Assembly (NCBI GenBank): GCA_903872505.1 | Contig: CAIQKV010000096.1 | Location: forward strand, 1-64,000 | Origin: an uncultured Opitutia bacterium | GTDB lineage: Bacteria; Verrucomicrobiota; Verrucomicrobiia; Opitutales; Opitutaceae | Length of the DNA stretch: 64,000 bases | Reading direction: 5' to 3' | Shown: positions 1-9,071 of the stretch, in pieces | Position numbering within the stretch: position 1 is the stretch's first letter | Layout: every line of letters starts with the position of its first letter | The notes under the pieces: generated by a model | Told to the model about the DNA's origin: nothing | The model's database searches: none | Seen by the model: only the letters and a program-made list of their open reading frames with translations | Translations under genes and position numbers: made by a program

Positions 1-429
1 GCCAACCGCTCGCAGAACCAGCGCATCGAGGCCCTGGCCGGCTTCAAAAGCGGGAAGTACGAAGTCATGGTCGCCACCGACATCGCCGCGCGCGGCATCG
101 ATGTGGCCGGCGTGACCCACGTCATCAATTTCGACGTCCCGGAAAATCCCGAGGACTATGTCCACCGCATCGGCCGCACCGGCCGGGCCCAGGCCGTCGG
201 CGACGCCTTCACCCTTGTCACGCCCGAGAACGCGAACGACATCCGCGACATCCAGCGCTTCATCGGCCAGAAGATCCCCGAGCTCAAGCTCGAGGGTTTC
301 CCGTATCGCGCGTTCGTCGCGCGGGCCGTGCCGGTGTCCGCCCCGGGCGGATCGCACTCCAAGCCGAGCAGGCAGGGCGGCTGGAACCGGTTTGGCGGCG
401 GCGGCGGCCGCAGCCGGCACCGCTACTGA
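1..429 (+). CDS. DEAD-box ATP-dependent RNA helicase, C-terminal part (5' end outside window)
   Basis: The reading frame is already open at base 1, so only the C-terminal helicase domain and tail are present. ATP-dependent RNA unwinding is the family role, usually in ribosome assembly or RNA decay. Visible motifs are motif V (VATDIAARGIDV) and motif VI (YVHRIGRTGRA), followed by the GDAFTLVTPEN strand and a short basic, glycine-rich tail ending in GGGGGRSRHRY. That tail resembles RhlE-type helicases, but without the N-terminal core I do not assign a gene name. The Q motif and DEAD box would lie upstream of the window. Confidence 0.93.
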   Translation, partial: ANRSQNQRIEALAGFKSGKYEVMVATDIAARGIDVAGVTHVINFDVPENPEDYVHRIGRTGRAQAVGDAFTLVTPENANDIRDIQRFIGQKIPELKLEGFPYRAFVARAVPVSAPGGSHSKPSRQGGWNRFGGGGGRSRHRY

Positions 430-478
430 GTTCGCGCCGGGCTTGCGCGCCGGGGCGGACGGCCGCCAGCATCGGCGC

Positions 479-1108
479 GTGAGTGTCACCGTCTCCGCCG
501 TGGAAAAACACCTCGCCGCGCTGCGCGCGTGCGAGCGCTGCCCGCGCATGCACCGGCCGGTCGTGGTCGGGCGCGCGACGGCCAGCCGCATCCTGCTGGT
601 GGGACAGGCGCCGGGCGACAAGGAGCCCAAGCTCGGCCGGCCGTTCGCGTGGACCGCCGGCAAGACGCTCTTCAAGTGGTTCGCGGAAGCCCCCGGCTGG
701 ACGGAGGACGAGGTCCGCGACCGCATCTATTTTGCCGCGGTGTGCCGCTGTTTTCCCGGCAAGCGGCCCGAGGGGGGCGACCGCGTGCCCGCGCCGGAGG
801 AGATCGCGAATTGCTCCGCCTGGCTGGAGCGCGAGTTCGCCCTGCTGCGGCCTGCGCTGGTGCTGCCGGTCGGCAAGCTCGCCATCACGCAGTTTCTCGG
901 GGAGCGGCCGCTGCTCGAGACCATCGGGCGCTCGTTCCGCATCGACTACCGCGGGCACGCGGCGGACTGCATCCCTCTGCCGCATCCGTCGGGGGCCTCG
1001 CCTTGGCACCGGATGGAGCCGGGCCGGACGCTCCTGCGCCGGGCGCTGGCGCTGGCGGCGGCGCATCCGGCGATAAAAAATACGTGCCATCCCCAAATTC
1101 CGGGTTAA
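479..1108 (+). CDS. Uracil-DNA glycosylase, family 4/5-like with Fe-S cysteines
   Basis: This 209-residue protein probably removes uracil from DNA as the first step of base excision repair. The phosphate-binding motif GQAPG is at residues 42-46, GRPF follows near 53, and the C-terminal HPSGAS motif is near 169. Four cysteines (C18, C21, C89, C112) are spaced like the 4Fe-4S ligands of family 4/5 enzymes. The GTG at 479 is chosen because the family homology begins right after it (the AVEKHLAALRACERC region); the longer upstream frame overlaps the helicase gene and looks non-coding. No clear Shine-Dalgarno sequence precedes it. The exact subfamily is uncertain. Confidence 0.85.
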   Translation: MSVTVSAVEKHLAALRACERCPRMHRPVVVGRATASRILLVGQAPGDKEPKLGRPFAWTAGKTLFKWFAEAPGWTEDEVRDRIYFAAVCRCFPGKRPEGGDRVPAPEEIANCSAWLEREFALLRPALVLPVGKLAITQFLGERPLLETIGRSFRIDYRGHAADCIPLPHPSGASPWHRMEPGRTLLRRALALAAAHPAIKNTCHPQIPG

Positions 1109-1121
1109 AGGAAACGGTGAT

Positions 1122-1592
1122 ATGTCCTCCCGAATCTGCCGTTGGCTGCTGCTGGTGCTCGTCGGGGCCGCCGCACCCGCGCTGCACGCCCAGCGCGAGA
1201 AACTTCCGCCCGATGACCTCGAGTTTGTTGAGAAGACCTGGCCGGACGCAAAGAAGACTACCACCGGCATCCGTTATCTCATCCAGCAGGAGGGCACGGG
1301 TGAGCCGGCTCGTTCGGGTGATTTGGTTTCGTTGATCTACGCGGGCCGTCTCATCAACGGCAAGGTCTTCGACCAGGTCATCGACCGCAAGCATCCCTTC
1401 ACCTTCCGGGTGGGCCGCGGCAATGTGATCGAAGGCTGGGACCAGGTCATGCTGATGATGAAGGCCGGGGAACGGCGCCTGGTCATCATTCCCTCCGAAT
1501 TGGCCTATGGCACGCGGGGTGCGCCACCGCGCATCCCGCGCGACGCCACGCTCGTGTTCCTGCTGGAGCTGATTGAGATCAAGCGCGAATGA
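1122..1592 (+). CDS. Exported FKBP-type peptidyl-prolyl cis-trans isomerase
   Basis: A 156-residue FK506-binding isomerase with an N-terminal signal peptide (hydrophobic WLLLVLVGAAAPALHA, likely cleaved near residue 23-24). It should catalyse proline isomerisation in periplasmic or envelope proteins. The FKBP core is complete: GDLVSLIYAGRLINGKVFD, the VIEGWDQ segment, the MKAGERRLVIIP strand, the LAYGTRG loop and the final LVFLLELIEI strand. It starts 13 bases after the glycosylase stop and may be co-transcribed, although the functions are unrelated. It is a minimal single-domain member, without the N-terminal dimerisation domain of FkpA/Mip. Confidence 0.92.
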   Translation: MSSRICRWLLLVLVGAAAPALHAQREKLPPDDLEFVEKTWPDAKKTTTGIRYLIQQEGTGEPARSGDLVSLIYAGRLINGKVFDQVIDRKHPFTFRVGRGNVIEGWDQVMLMMKAGERRLVIIPSELAYGTRGAPPRIPRDATLVFLLELIEIKRE

Positions 1593-1652
1593 CCACCATG
1601 CGGCGCCGCCGGGTAACCGGCAATTTGGCCGGGCCACGCCGGTGATCCCGCC

Positions 1653-4205
1653 ATGAACCCGGGGTTTCTCCGCCGACTGGCCTGGAGCGCGTGGCCAGCC
1701 CTGCTGGTGACGGCGGTGACGGGTGCGCCCGCGGTGACCCTGCCCGGCCTCCAGCCCGACGGCTCCGTCCTGCTCCCCAACCAATGGTCGCTGCGCCCGG
1801 TGGGCCGGCAGCTGGTGGTGGGCGATTTCCCGGTCAACGTGGCGCTGCATCCCGGCGGGGTTTACGCCGCCGTGCTCCATTGCGGCTACGGCCAGCACGA
1901 GGTGCGTATCCTCGATGTGCCGGCCGGCCGGGCCGTCTCGGCTGTCACCCTCAAGGAGGCGTTTTACGGCCTCGCCTGGTCCCCGGACGGGACACGGCTC
2001 TACGTCAGCGGCGGCGGGATGGAGGCGATCCAGGCGTTTGATTTCCGGGACGGCTATCTCTCCGGCCGCGGCGAGCTGCGCCTGCGCGCCCTGAAAGAGG
2101 AGGGGGTCCCGACCGGTCTCGCCGTCGCAGGCGACGGGGCCGCGCTGTACATTGCGGAAAGCTGGGGCCAGCGGGTCGAAAAAATCTCCACCGTCCCCGG
2201 GCGCGGCCTGCTCTGGGAACGCCGCCTGGCCGCCGCGGCGCGGCCCACCGGCCGGGGCCCGGCGGGGGAGCGGCTCAACGTCGACGAGGATCCGGCCGCG
2301 CCATTTCCCTACGCCTGCGTGCCGGATGAAAAACACGGCCGGCTGTTCGTGAGCCTGTGGGCAAAGTCCGCCGTGCTCGTGCTCGATGCGCAGACCGGCG
2401 CCGACCTGGCGTGCTGGCCGGTCGGTGACCACCCGAACGAGATGGTGCTGGGTCCCGACGGGCGGCTTTTCGTGGCCGAGGCGAACCGCAATGCCGTCAG
2501 CGTGCTCGACACCGCCACCGGCCGCGTGCTGGAGACGCTCAACGCCGCGCTGTTTCCCTCCGCGCCGCCCGGGGCGATGCCCAACAGCGTGGCACTCTCG
2601 CCCGACGGCGCGCTGCTCTACGTGGCGAACGCGAACAACAACAACGTGGCTGTCTTTGATGTCGCATCGCCCGGCCACGCCCTTTCGCTCGGATTCATCC
2701 CGGTCGGTTGGTTCCCCACCAGCGTGCGCGCCACCCGCGACGGGCAGACCCTGGTCGTGGCCAACGGGAAGGGCGTCACCTCGCAGGCGAACCCGCGCGG
2801 GCCGTTTCCCGGGGATTCCCGCTCGCGTGAGCTGCAGCAGTACATCGGCGGTCTGATGCAGGGCACGGTGGCACTGATCACGCTGCCGGCGGAAAAGGAC
2901 CGTTCCGCGCAGCTCGGCGCGTGGACCCGGACCGCCTACGCGTGCAGTCCGCTCGAGGCCGCGGCGTCGCCCCGCGGGGCGCGCCCGCCGGGCAGCCCGA
3001 TCCCGGGCGAGGTCGGCGGGGCGTCGCCGATCAAGCATGTGATCTACGTCATCCGCGAGAACCGCACCTACGACCAGGTCTTTGGCGACCTGCCCGCGGG
3101 CAATGGCGACGCCCGGTTCTGCCTGTTTCCCGAGCAGGTCACCCCCAACGCCCACGCCCTCGTGCGGACGTTCGTCCTGCTGGATAACTTTTATGCGGAC
3201 GGGGAGGTGAGCTCGGACGGCCACGAATGGACCATGGCGGGCTACGCGACCGACTTCGTCGAAAAGATGTGGCCGCTCAACTACGGCCACAACGCGGGGA
3301 AGAAATACGACTACCCCAGCGAGGGACGCTACCCGGTGGCCGCGCCGGCGAACGGTTACCTGTGGAACCGCGCCGCCGAGGCTGGCGTGAGCTTCCGGAC
3401 CTATGGCGAGTTCACCCGCGACGGCGGGGGCACGGCCGACACGCCCGCGCACGGCGCGCTGCCGGTGCTGCTTGGCCATGTGGATGAGCTCTATCCGTCC
3501 TGGGACACGAACATCCCGGACGCCCGGCGGGCCGACCGGTTCGCCGCCGTGCTCGCGGAGTGCGAACGCACCGGTGAGATGCCGCGCCTGCAGGTCGTGC
3601 AACTGCCCGGCGATCACACCGCGGGCGGCAAGGCCGGCCTGCGCACCCCCACCGCGATGGTCGCCGAGAACGACCTTGCGCTCGGCCGCCTCGTGGAAAG
3701 CGTGAGCCACTCCCGGTTCTGGGCCGACACCGTGATCTTTGTCCTCGAGGACGACGCGCAAAACGGCCCGGACCACGTGGACGCGCACCGGATTCCCGCG
3801 CTGGTCATCAGCCCGTGGACCAAGCGCCAGGCCGTCGACTCCACGCTCTACTCCACGACGAGCATGCTGCGCACGATCGAGCTGGTCCTCGGGCTTCAGC
3901 CGATGTCGCAGTACGACGCCGCAGCCGCGCCCATGTGGGCCTCGTTCCAGGAGAAACCGGATTTCACCCCGTATCTGGCGCGGCCCGCCCAGGTGGAGGT
4001 CAACGCCCTGAATCCGGGGCGCGGCCCGGTCGCGCGCGCGTCGCGGCACATGGATTTCTCGCAGCCAGACCAAGTGGACGACCGCCTGCTCAACGAGGTG
4101 ATCTGGCGCTCCGTCCGCGGCGAGGCCGACCCCCTGCCGGCGCCGGTGCGCGCGGCGTTTTTCAAGGCACATCCCCGCGCGGGCGGCGCCCGGGAGGACG
4201 ATTAG
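1653..4205 (+). CDS. Bifunctional YncE-like beta-propeller / alkaline-phosphatase-superfamily phosphoesterase
   Basis: An 850-residue exported protein in two parts. After a signal peptide (cleavage near VTGA-PAV) residues about 45-420 form a beta-propeller with repeated units such as LYVSGGG, LYIAESWG and LLYVANANNNNVAVFDV. From about residue 460 a phosphoesterase domain begins with the diagnostic IKHVIYVIRENRTYDQVFGDL, continues through GHEWTMAGYATDF, and ends with the metal-site-like FVLEDDAQNGPDHVDAHR. The family hydrolyses phosphate esters, including phospholipids in some members; the substrate here is unknown. The propeller may bind substrate or partners. The gene is monocistronic, with a convergent permease gene following. 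Confidence 0.88.
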   Translation: MNPGFLRRLAWSAWPALLVTAVTGAPAVTLPGLQPDGSVLLPNQWSLRPVGRQLVVGDFPVNVALHPGGVYAAVLHCGYGQHEVRILDVPAGRAVSAVTLKEAFYGLAWSPDGTRLYVSGGGMEAIQAFDFRDGYLSGRGELRLRALKEEGVPTGLAVAGDGAALYIAESWGQRVEKISTVPGRGLLWERRLAAAARPTGRGPAGERLNVDEDPAAPFPYACVPDEKHGRLFVSLWAKSAVLVLDAQTGADLACWPVGDHPNEMVLGPDGRLFVAEANRNAVSVLDTATGRVLETLNAALFPSAPPGAMPNSVALSPDGALLYVANANNNNVAVFDVASPGHALSLGFIPVGWFPTSVRATRDGQTLVVANGKGVTSQANPRGPFPGDSRSRELQQYIGGLMQGTVALITLPAEKDRSAQLGAWTRTAYACSPLEAAASPRGARPPGSPIPGEVGGASPIKHVIYVIRENRTYDQVFGDLPAGNGDARFCLFPEQVTPNAHALVRTFVLLDNFYADGEVSSDGHEWTMAGYATDFVEKMWPLNYGHNAGKKYDYPSEGRYPVAAPANGYLWNRAAEAGVSFRTYGEFTRDGGGTADTPAHGALPVLLGHVDELYPSWDTNIPDARRADRFAAVLAECERTGEMPRLQVVQLPGDHTAGGKAGLRTPTAMVAENDLALGRLVESVSHSRFWADTVIFVLEDDAQNGPDHVDAHRIPALVISPWTKRQAVDSTLYSTTSMLRTIELVLGLQPMSQYDAAAAPMWASFQEKPDFTPYLARPAQVEVNALNPGRGPVARASRHMDFSQPDQVDDRLLNEVIWRSVRGEADPLPAPVRAAFFKAHPRAGGAREDD

Positions 4206-4223
4206 GCCCGGCGGCGCCCCGCT

Positions 4224-5141
4224 TCACCCGGCCGGTGGGTCGGGCGCCGGGACGTTGCGGTGGGACCAGAGGTTGTCGGCCGTGTAGAGGGCCAGGCCGC
4301 ACCAGATGAAGGCGAAGGCGGCGGCGCGCTCCGGGGAGAAGGGCTCGTGGAACACCCAGACGCCGAGGGCGAACTGCACGCTGGGGGCGATGTATTGCAG
4401 CAGCCCGAGGGTCGCGAGCCGGATGCGCCGCGCGCCATAGGCGAAGAGCAGCAGCGGCACGGCGGTGACCACGCCGACGCTCACCAGCAGGAGGTGCTCG
4501 GGGAGGCTCACGCGGCCCAGCGCCCCGGCGCCGGTGTGGTGCTGCCAGAGCAGGAACGCGACGGCGAACGGGGCCAGCAGGAGGGTTTCCAGCCCGAGGC
4601 CGGTGAGCGGGCCCAGCGGGGATTTTTTCCGCAGCAGCCCGTAGGCGCCGAACGTGGCCGCCAGCGTGAGCGCGATCCACGGCAGCCGGCCCACCCGCAC
4701 CAGCAGCAGCGCCACGCCGAACGCCGCGCAGGCGATCGCCGCCCATTGCGCCGGCCGCAGCCGCTCGTGGAGCACGAGTCGGCCGAGCGCCACGTTGACC
4801 AGCGGCACCAGGAAATATCCCAGGCTCGTCTCGAGCACGTGCCCGTGGTTCACGCCCCAGACATACACCAGCCAGTTGACCGTCAGCAGGACGCCGCTCA
4901 GCGCGTGCCACCGGACGGCCGGCCGGGAGCGGAGGGCCGCCCGCAGCTCGGCAAACCCGGTGCCCGCCGCCATCAGGCCGAGCACAAAGACCAGGGACCA
5001 GACATGCCGGTGGGCGATGAGCTCGGTGGCGTCGAGGTCGGCGAGCTGCCGCCAGTAGAGCGGAAACAGCCCCCAGAAAAAATAGCACGCCGCCGCGGCC
5101 AGCGCCCCGCGCCCGGCTCCCGGGCTGGTGCCGCGGCTCAT
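4224..5141 (-). CDS. rarD: EamA-family permease, RarD type
   Basis: This 305-residue inner-membrane protein has about ten hydrophobic segments in two EamA repeats. The start (GALAAAACYFFWGLFPLYWRQL, then ELIAHRHVWSLVF) matches the RarD subfamily closely, as do NWLVYVWGVNHGHVLETSLGYF in the middle and LLQYIAPSVQF near the end. RarD proteins are predicted drug/metabolite transporters of undefined substrate. The ATG at 5141 overlaps the stop of the upstream lipoprotein gene by four bases (ATGA), implying translational coupling. The two genes thus form a small operon convergent with the phosphoesterase gene. Confidence 0.9.
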   Translation of the reverse strand: MSRGTSPGAGRGALAAAACYFFWGLFPLYWRQLADLDATELIAHRHVWSLVFVLGLMAAGTGFAELRAALRSRPAVRWHALSGVLLTVNWLVYVWGVNHGHVLETSLGYFLVPLVNVALGRLVLHERLRPAQWAAIACAAFGVALLLVRVGRLPWIALTLAATFGAYGLLRKKSPLGPLTGLGLETLLLAPFAVAFLLWQHHTGAGALGRVSLPEHLLLVSVGVVTAVPLLLFAYGARRIRLATLGLLQYIAPSVQFALGVWVFHEPFSPERAAAFAFIWCGLALYTADNLWSHRNVPAPDPPAG

Positions 5142-5392
5142 TTCCCGGCCGCGTGCGTGAAGCCGTAGCGGTCGTTGAACTCGTCAATGGCCTGCTGGCG
5201 GGCCAGGTCGGGCCGCAGGCCCAGCGCCATCAAATCGGCGCCGCGCTTCTCAATCCACCGCTGCTTGAACTCCTCCTCGACCTGGCTGGCGATGGCCGGG
5301 TTTTCCTTGGGCTTCTTGGGGGTCTTGGAATGCGAGCAGCCAACCCACAGGGCCAGGGACGGGATCAGGAGAAAAAGGAGCGAACGTTTCAT
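5138..5392 (-). CDS. Small lipoprotein of unknown function
   Basis: An 84-residue protein with a lipoprotein signal: a charged start (MKRS), a hydrophobic stretch, and a lipobox LWVGC with C19 as the predicted lipidated cysteine. The mature part is short and charged, starting with lysines (KTPKKPKEN) and continuing with a helical EEEFKQRWIEKRGADLMALGL segment. I do not recognise the family. It is the first gene of a two-gene operon with the RarD-like permease, overlapping it by four bases, and is divergent from the proline-rich membrane protein at 5494. Confidence 0.75.
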   Translation of the reverse strand: MKRSLLFLLIPSLALWVGCSHSKTPKKPKENPAIASQVEEEFKQRWIEKRGADLMALGLRPDLARQQAIDEFNDRYGFTHAAGK

Positions 5393-5493
5393 GGAGGAGT
5401 CGATTTAAGGTCAGGCTAGTATGGCGGGGTTGGACCGCGAGGGAATCTTTTTGGTTTCGCGCCGCGCCGAATATTCGTTCTTGCTGGCCGGAC

Positions 5494-6585
5494 ATGAGCG
5501 ACGAGACCCCGCCCCCCCCGTTGCGCCTGCGGCCCCGGCAGACCCCCGAAACCGGGAGTCCGCCGGCCACGGCGCCGGATACCGCCGCGGCGGCGGATGA
5601 GGGGAAGCTGCGACTCCGGCCCAAGCTCGCCGGACCCGTCCCGGACAAGACACCCGCGGAGCCGGCGCCGAGCCCGGCGTCCAGCGAACGCGTCCGGCTC
5701 AAGCCCAAGCTCACCGTGGAGCCCGAGCAGGCGGCGGCGGAGGTTCCGCCCCCCGAACCGGAGGCCGAGCCTTTTCCCCCGCCGCCGGCGCCGGAGCCGG
5801 AGGAGGGGAAGATCAAGCTCAAGATCAAGCTTCCCGGTGCGGTCGCCGCGGAGCCCGCCGCCCCGCCCGCCGAGGCGGTCGCCACGATTCCGCCGTCGCT
5901 CCCGCCGTTTCCCCAGGTGGTGCCGCCCCCGCCCGAGGTGGAGGAGGTTGAGGAACCGCCGGTGATTACGCCGCCGCGGGTGCCGCCGCCGGTCGTGGCT
6001 CCCCCCGGGATGTTCAAGCGGTCGCGCATGACGCCCGCCATGATCGTCGCCGAGCGGCGGAAAAGACTGTGGAAATATGCGCTGATCGCGGTTTTCGGGG
6101 TGCTGCTGGCCGGGGCCATCATCGGGGGAGCCTATCTGAAATTTGCGGAACCGCTCCCGCCCCTCAACCTGCCCACCCGGGCCAACCTCCTGCCGGCCAA
6201 AGAGCCGGTCGTGTTGACCCCGGCTCCCGTCAAGCCGGTGGCCGCGCCCAGCAAGGTCGAAGTCGCCCCGCCCGTTGACATGGGCCCGGCCACCCGGGTC
6301 GACAGCACGGCCACGGTCGAACTCACCCCGGGGGTCATGGCCACGACCGAGTCGGTGAAGGCCGTGCCGAATGCGAGCTCCGCCTTCCGCACCTTTGTCG
6401 CCAGCGCGCGCATCAGCGGCGTGTACCAGGGCACGCCGCAGCGGGCCTTCATCAACGGCCGGCTCGTGCGCGCCGGCGAGATGATCGATTCGACGCTGGA
6501 GATCTATTTCGACGGCGTCGACCTCGCCAACCGGAGCATCATATTCAAGGACTCGATGGGGGCGACGGTGTCGCGGCGCTACTGA
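5494..6585 (+). CDS. Single-pass membrane protein with proline-rich N-terminus and GspB/PulC-like C-terminal domain
   Basis: A 363-residue protein of unrecognised family. Residues 1-190 are probably cytoplasmic, rich in proline, glutamate and alanine, and carry three related basic motifs: KLRLRPKL, RVRLKPKL and KIKLKIKL. One membrane segment follows (ALIAVFGVLLAGAIIGGAYL, about 194-213), then a proline/alanine linker. The last 65 residues form a compact domain (ARISGVYQGTPQRAFINGRL, then VRAGEMIDSTLEI) resembling the periplasmic domains of type II secretion proteins GspB/GspC, which is a weak pattern match. No other secretion genes are nearby. The start follows an AT-richer 100-base gap that probably holds divergent promoters. 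Confidence 0.72.
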   Translation: MSDETPPPPLRLRPRQTPETGSPPATAPDTAAAADEGKLRLRPKLAGPVPDKTPAEPAPSPASSERVRLKPKLTVEPEQAAAEVPPPEPEAEPFPPPPAPEPEEGKIKLKIKLPGAVAAEPAAPPAEAVATIPPSLPPFPQVVPPPPEVEEVEEPPVITPPRVPPPVVAPPGMFKRSRMTPAMIVAERRKRLWKYALIAVFGVLLAGAIIGGAYLKFAEPLPPLNLPTRANLLPAKEPVVLTPAPVKPVAAPSKVEVAPPVDMGPATRVDSTATVELTPGVMATTESVKAVPNASSAFRTFVASARISGVYQGTPQRAFINGRLVRAGEMIDSTLEIYFDGVDLANRSIIFKDSMGATVSRRY

Positions 6586-6597
6586 GCCGGCCCGGAA

Positions 6598-9003
6598 TCA
6601 GGGGGTCGGAGCCGCCGGCACCTTCCAGCGGCGCCGGCCGGTGCTGGTGAGCGGCGGCATCCCCGGCAACCGGACCGCAGCGGTGACGCCGCGCGGCAGG
6701 CGCAACTCCACCTCCACGCAGGCGCCCTCGCGCCGCCAGCTGCTGGTGATGGGCCCGCGGGGCGTCGGGAGGGTGGCGCCACCGGACTCGCCGGTGAACA
6801 CCGGGGCGAACTCCACGCGCCGCCATTGCGGCGCGGCCTGGCGCACGCCCCCGATGATCTGCATGAGGTGAAACAGCGGATGCGCCGACCACGCATGCGA
6901 GTGGCTGATGATGAACTCCGGGTGGTCGCCGAAGAGTTCAAACGTCGAGCCATACGCGACCATCGGTTCCCAGCGCGGACGAAGATGCGCCACGACCGCG
7001 GCGCCGTGGCCGCGCGCGGCCAGCACGGAGTAGACGTAGGTGATCCAGTACGCGCTGGGCTTCGCCGTGTGCCCGGATTCGTCCTGCAGGTAATCGAGCA
7101 GGAACCGCTCCATTGTCGGGGCGGACGCGGGCGCGAGCCCGGCCATGAGCGCAAGCGTCTGGGCGTGCGGCGAGGTGCTGGACAAAGTCCGCCCCGCGGC
7201 ATCGAGCCCGTCGCGGAGCAGCCCGTGGCGGTTGACCAGGCTGAGGAGTTTGGCCCGCAGCCGGCGGGCCCAGCGCTCGCAGCGGCCGGCGGCGGCCCGG
7301 TCACGGGTTAGCCGGTGCATCGCCGCGAGGCGTTCCAGCGCGAGCACGAGCCAGAGGTTGTAGACGCTCGACGCGCCGTCCTTGGGCAGGTCCGTCCAGT
7401 CGAGAAACAGCCAGTAGCGCGGATCGTAGGTCACGAGTCCGTCCGGGCCGGTGTGCGCCTCGAAATAGGCGAGGGCCCGCTCGACGGTGGCACGGTGGGT
7501 GCGGAACGGCCCGAGGTCTCCCGTCTGCCAGTAGTAGTCCCACTGCGTCAGCATCCAGATGAGCGTGAAGTCCGGCAGCACGCAGTTGTGCGCCATGGTG
7601 GGCGCGTGGCCGTAGGTGATGCCGTCGGCCGTGGTCTGCGCGCCGATCTGGTCGATGCCCCGGCGGAAGAGCCGCGCATCGCCGCTCAGGTGGAACGTGT
7701 TCCAGGCCTGCACGCGGGCGTCACCCCACCACTGCGCCTGCTCGCGCCACGGCGTGTCCACGTAGGCGTCGAGCATGCAGTTCTGCTGCGACCACGCGCA
7801 GGTTTCCCAGATCTGCTCGAGCCGGCGGTCGGAACTTTGAAAGGCGCCGCGCCGCACCAGCGGGTAGCCGGTCCGGCGCAGGCAGGAGGCGACGTGCAGC
7901 GGCCCGCTGGAATTGCGCACGACCACCATGACGTGGCGGAAGCCGTACGGATGATAGAACATGTGCTCGGTGCGGCCGGCCCGGCAGGTGAGCCGCGAGC
8001 CGAACGCCACGCGGCTGCCGTCGGGAAACTTCAGCTTGGGCTCGAGCTTCGCGGGATCGATCACCTCGGTGTAGACGAGGTCGATCACCTCGCCGCCGCG
8101 CGCCCCGCTGACCGCCAGCGAGAAATTGCCGACGACCGGCCGGCCCACGTCGAGGAGATAGCTGCGAAACCGACCGGTTCCCGTCGCGGGAATCTCGAGT
8201 CCGGCGGCAAACAGCCCGGCGGGGGCGTCGGGCTCCGCCGGCGCATCGAGCGCGACGGTGACCGGCGCGTGGGTGTGATCCTCCGACTGGCGCAGCAGGT
8301 AGAGGTTGCGGGTCTCCTCCCAGCCGGCGGCGCATTCGCCCTCGGCGATGCCGATCACCCGGCCCGGCCGCCACGCCTCCTCGAACATCAGCGGGATGCC
8401 GCGCGGCTCGAGCCCGGCCCACGGCAGGACGCCCGGGGCCTGCGTCTTCGGCTTGTCCCACGCGCGGTCGTCGAAGTCCGAGTTCATCCAGTCGAGCGGG
8501 CCTTCCCGCGCATCAAAGTTCTCCTGCGGGAAAAGCTGCAGGCTGGTCTGGACCATGTCGCGCCGGATGCCCGGCTGCCGGAGGCATTTCCAGCTGGCAT
8601 CGGTCTGCACGCGCACCCGCCCCCACGCGGCGGCGACGAGCAGGCCGGCGTAGCCCGCGGAGAGGTACTGGAAGTTGCTGGAGCCCGGATTGTAGGCGCG
8701 TACCGCGAGGACGTTGCGGCCGGGCACGAGCCAGCGCGCGAGATCGATCTCGTCATAGGGCCAGTACGACTGGAAGCCGCGCGCCGGCCCGCGCCCGACA
8801 AACGCCCCGTTGACGTAGAGGTGGTAGGACTGGTCGGCCGTGATGAACAGCGGCGCCCGCCGCGGCACCCGCGCCAGCGTGAGGTCGCGGCGGAACAGCA
8901 CGAAGCAGTTGTGCAGGTCCCAGCGGGGATCGTCGGGCCAGATCCATTCGGCGCGGGCAAAGATCTTCGCCTCGCGCGTGTGGGCGGGGATGAGGCTGGT
9001 CAT
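6598..9003 (-). CDS. Alpha-L-rhamnosidase-like glycoside hydrolase (GH78-type)
   Basis: An 801-residue enzyme, probably cytoplasmic because no signal peptide is visible at MTSLIPAHTREAKIFARAEW. Residues about 15-160 look like the N-terminal beta-sandwich typical of bacterial rhamnosidases (SYHLYVNGAFVGRGPARGF). The catalytic (alpha/alpha)6 barrel is marked by DTPWREQAQWWGDARVQAW, the counterpart of the GH78 motif D-C-P-x-R-(D)E-x-x-G-W-x-G-D, whose Glu is the general acid. A second conserved patch is LFLDWTDLPKDGASSVYN. A C-terminal beta-sandwich ends the protein. It would remove terminal rhamnose from plant or microbial glycans. ATG 9003 is preferred over a longer upstream frame lacking homology-like sequence. 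Confidence 0.85.
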   Translation of the reverse strand: MTSLIPAHTREAKIFARAEWIWPDDPRWDLHNCFVLFRRDLTLARVPRRAPLFITADQSYHLYVNGAFVGRGPARGFQSYWPYDEIDLARWLVPGRNVLAVRAYNPGSSNFQYLSAGYAGLLVAAAWGRVRVQTDASWKCLRQPGIRRDMVQTSLQLFPQENFDAREGPLDWMNSDFDDRAWDKPKTQAPGVLPWAGLEPRGIPLMFEEAWRPGRVIGIAEGECAAGWEETRNLYLLRQSEDHTHAPVTVALDAPAEPDAPAGLFAAGLEIPATGTGRFRSYLLDVGRPVVGNFSLAVSGARGGEVIDLVYTEVIDPAKLEPKLKFPDGSRVAFGSRLTCRAGRTEHMFYHPYGFRHVMVVVRNSSGPLHVASCLRRTGYPLVRRGAFQSSDRRLEQIWETCAWSQQNCMLDAYVDTPWREQAQWWGDARVQAWNTFHLSGDARLFRRGIDQIGAQTTADGITYGHAPTMAHNCVLPDFTLIWMLTQWDYYWQTGDLGPFRTHRATVERALAYFEAHTGPDGLVTYDPRYWLFLDWTDLPKDGASSVYNLWLVLALERLAAMHRLTRDRAAAGRCERWARRLRAKLLSLVNRHGLLRDGLDAAGRTLSSTSPHAQTLALMAGLAPASAPTMERFLLDYLQDESGHTAKPSAYWITYVYSVLAARGHGAAVVAHLRPRWEPMVAYGSTFELFGDHPEFIISHSHAWSAHPLFHLMQIIGGVRQAAPQWRRVEFAPVFTGESGGATLPTPRGPITSSWRREGACVEVELRLPRGVTAAVRLPGMPPLTSTGRRRWKVPAAPTP

Positions 9004-9071
9004 GGGGCGGTGTGGCCTGACTAGAGCACGGCGCGACCGCGGGGGTCGAGCCCGGAGGTGCCCGCCGCCGC

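Noticed and set aside
885..4172. A 1095-codon minus-strand open frame opposite the glycosylase, FKBP and phosphoesterase genes
   Set aside because: It runs antisense through three real genes and shows only composition-driven residues. The plus-strand proteins carry diagnostic motifs.
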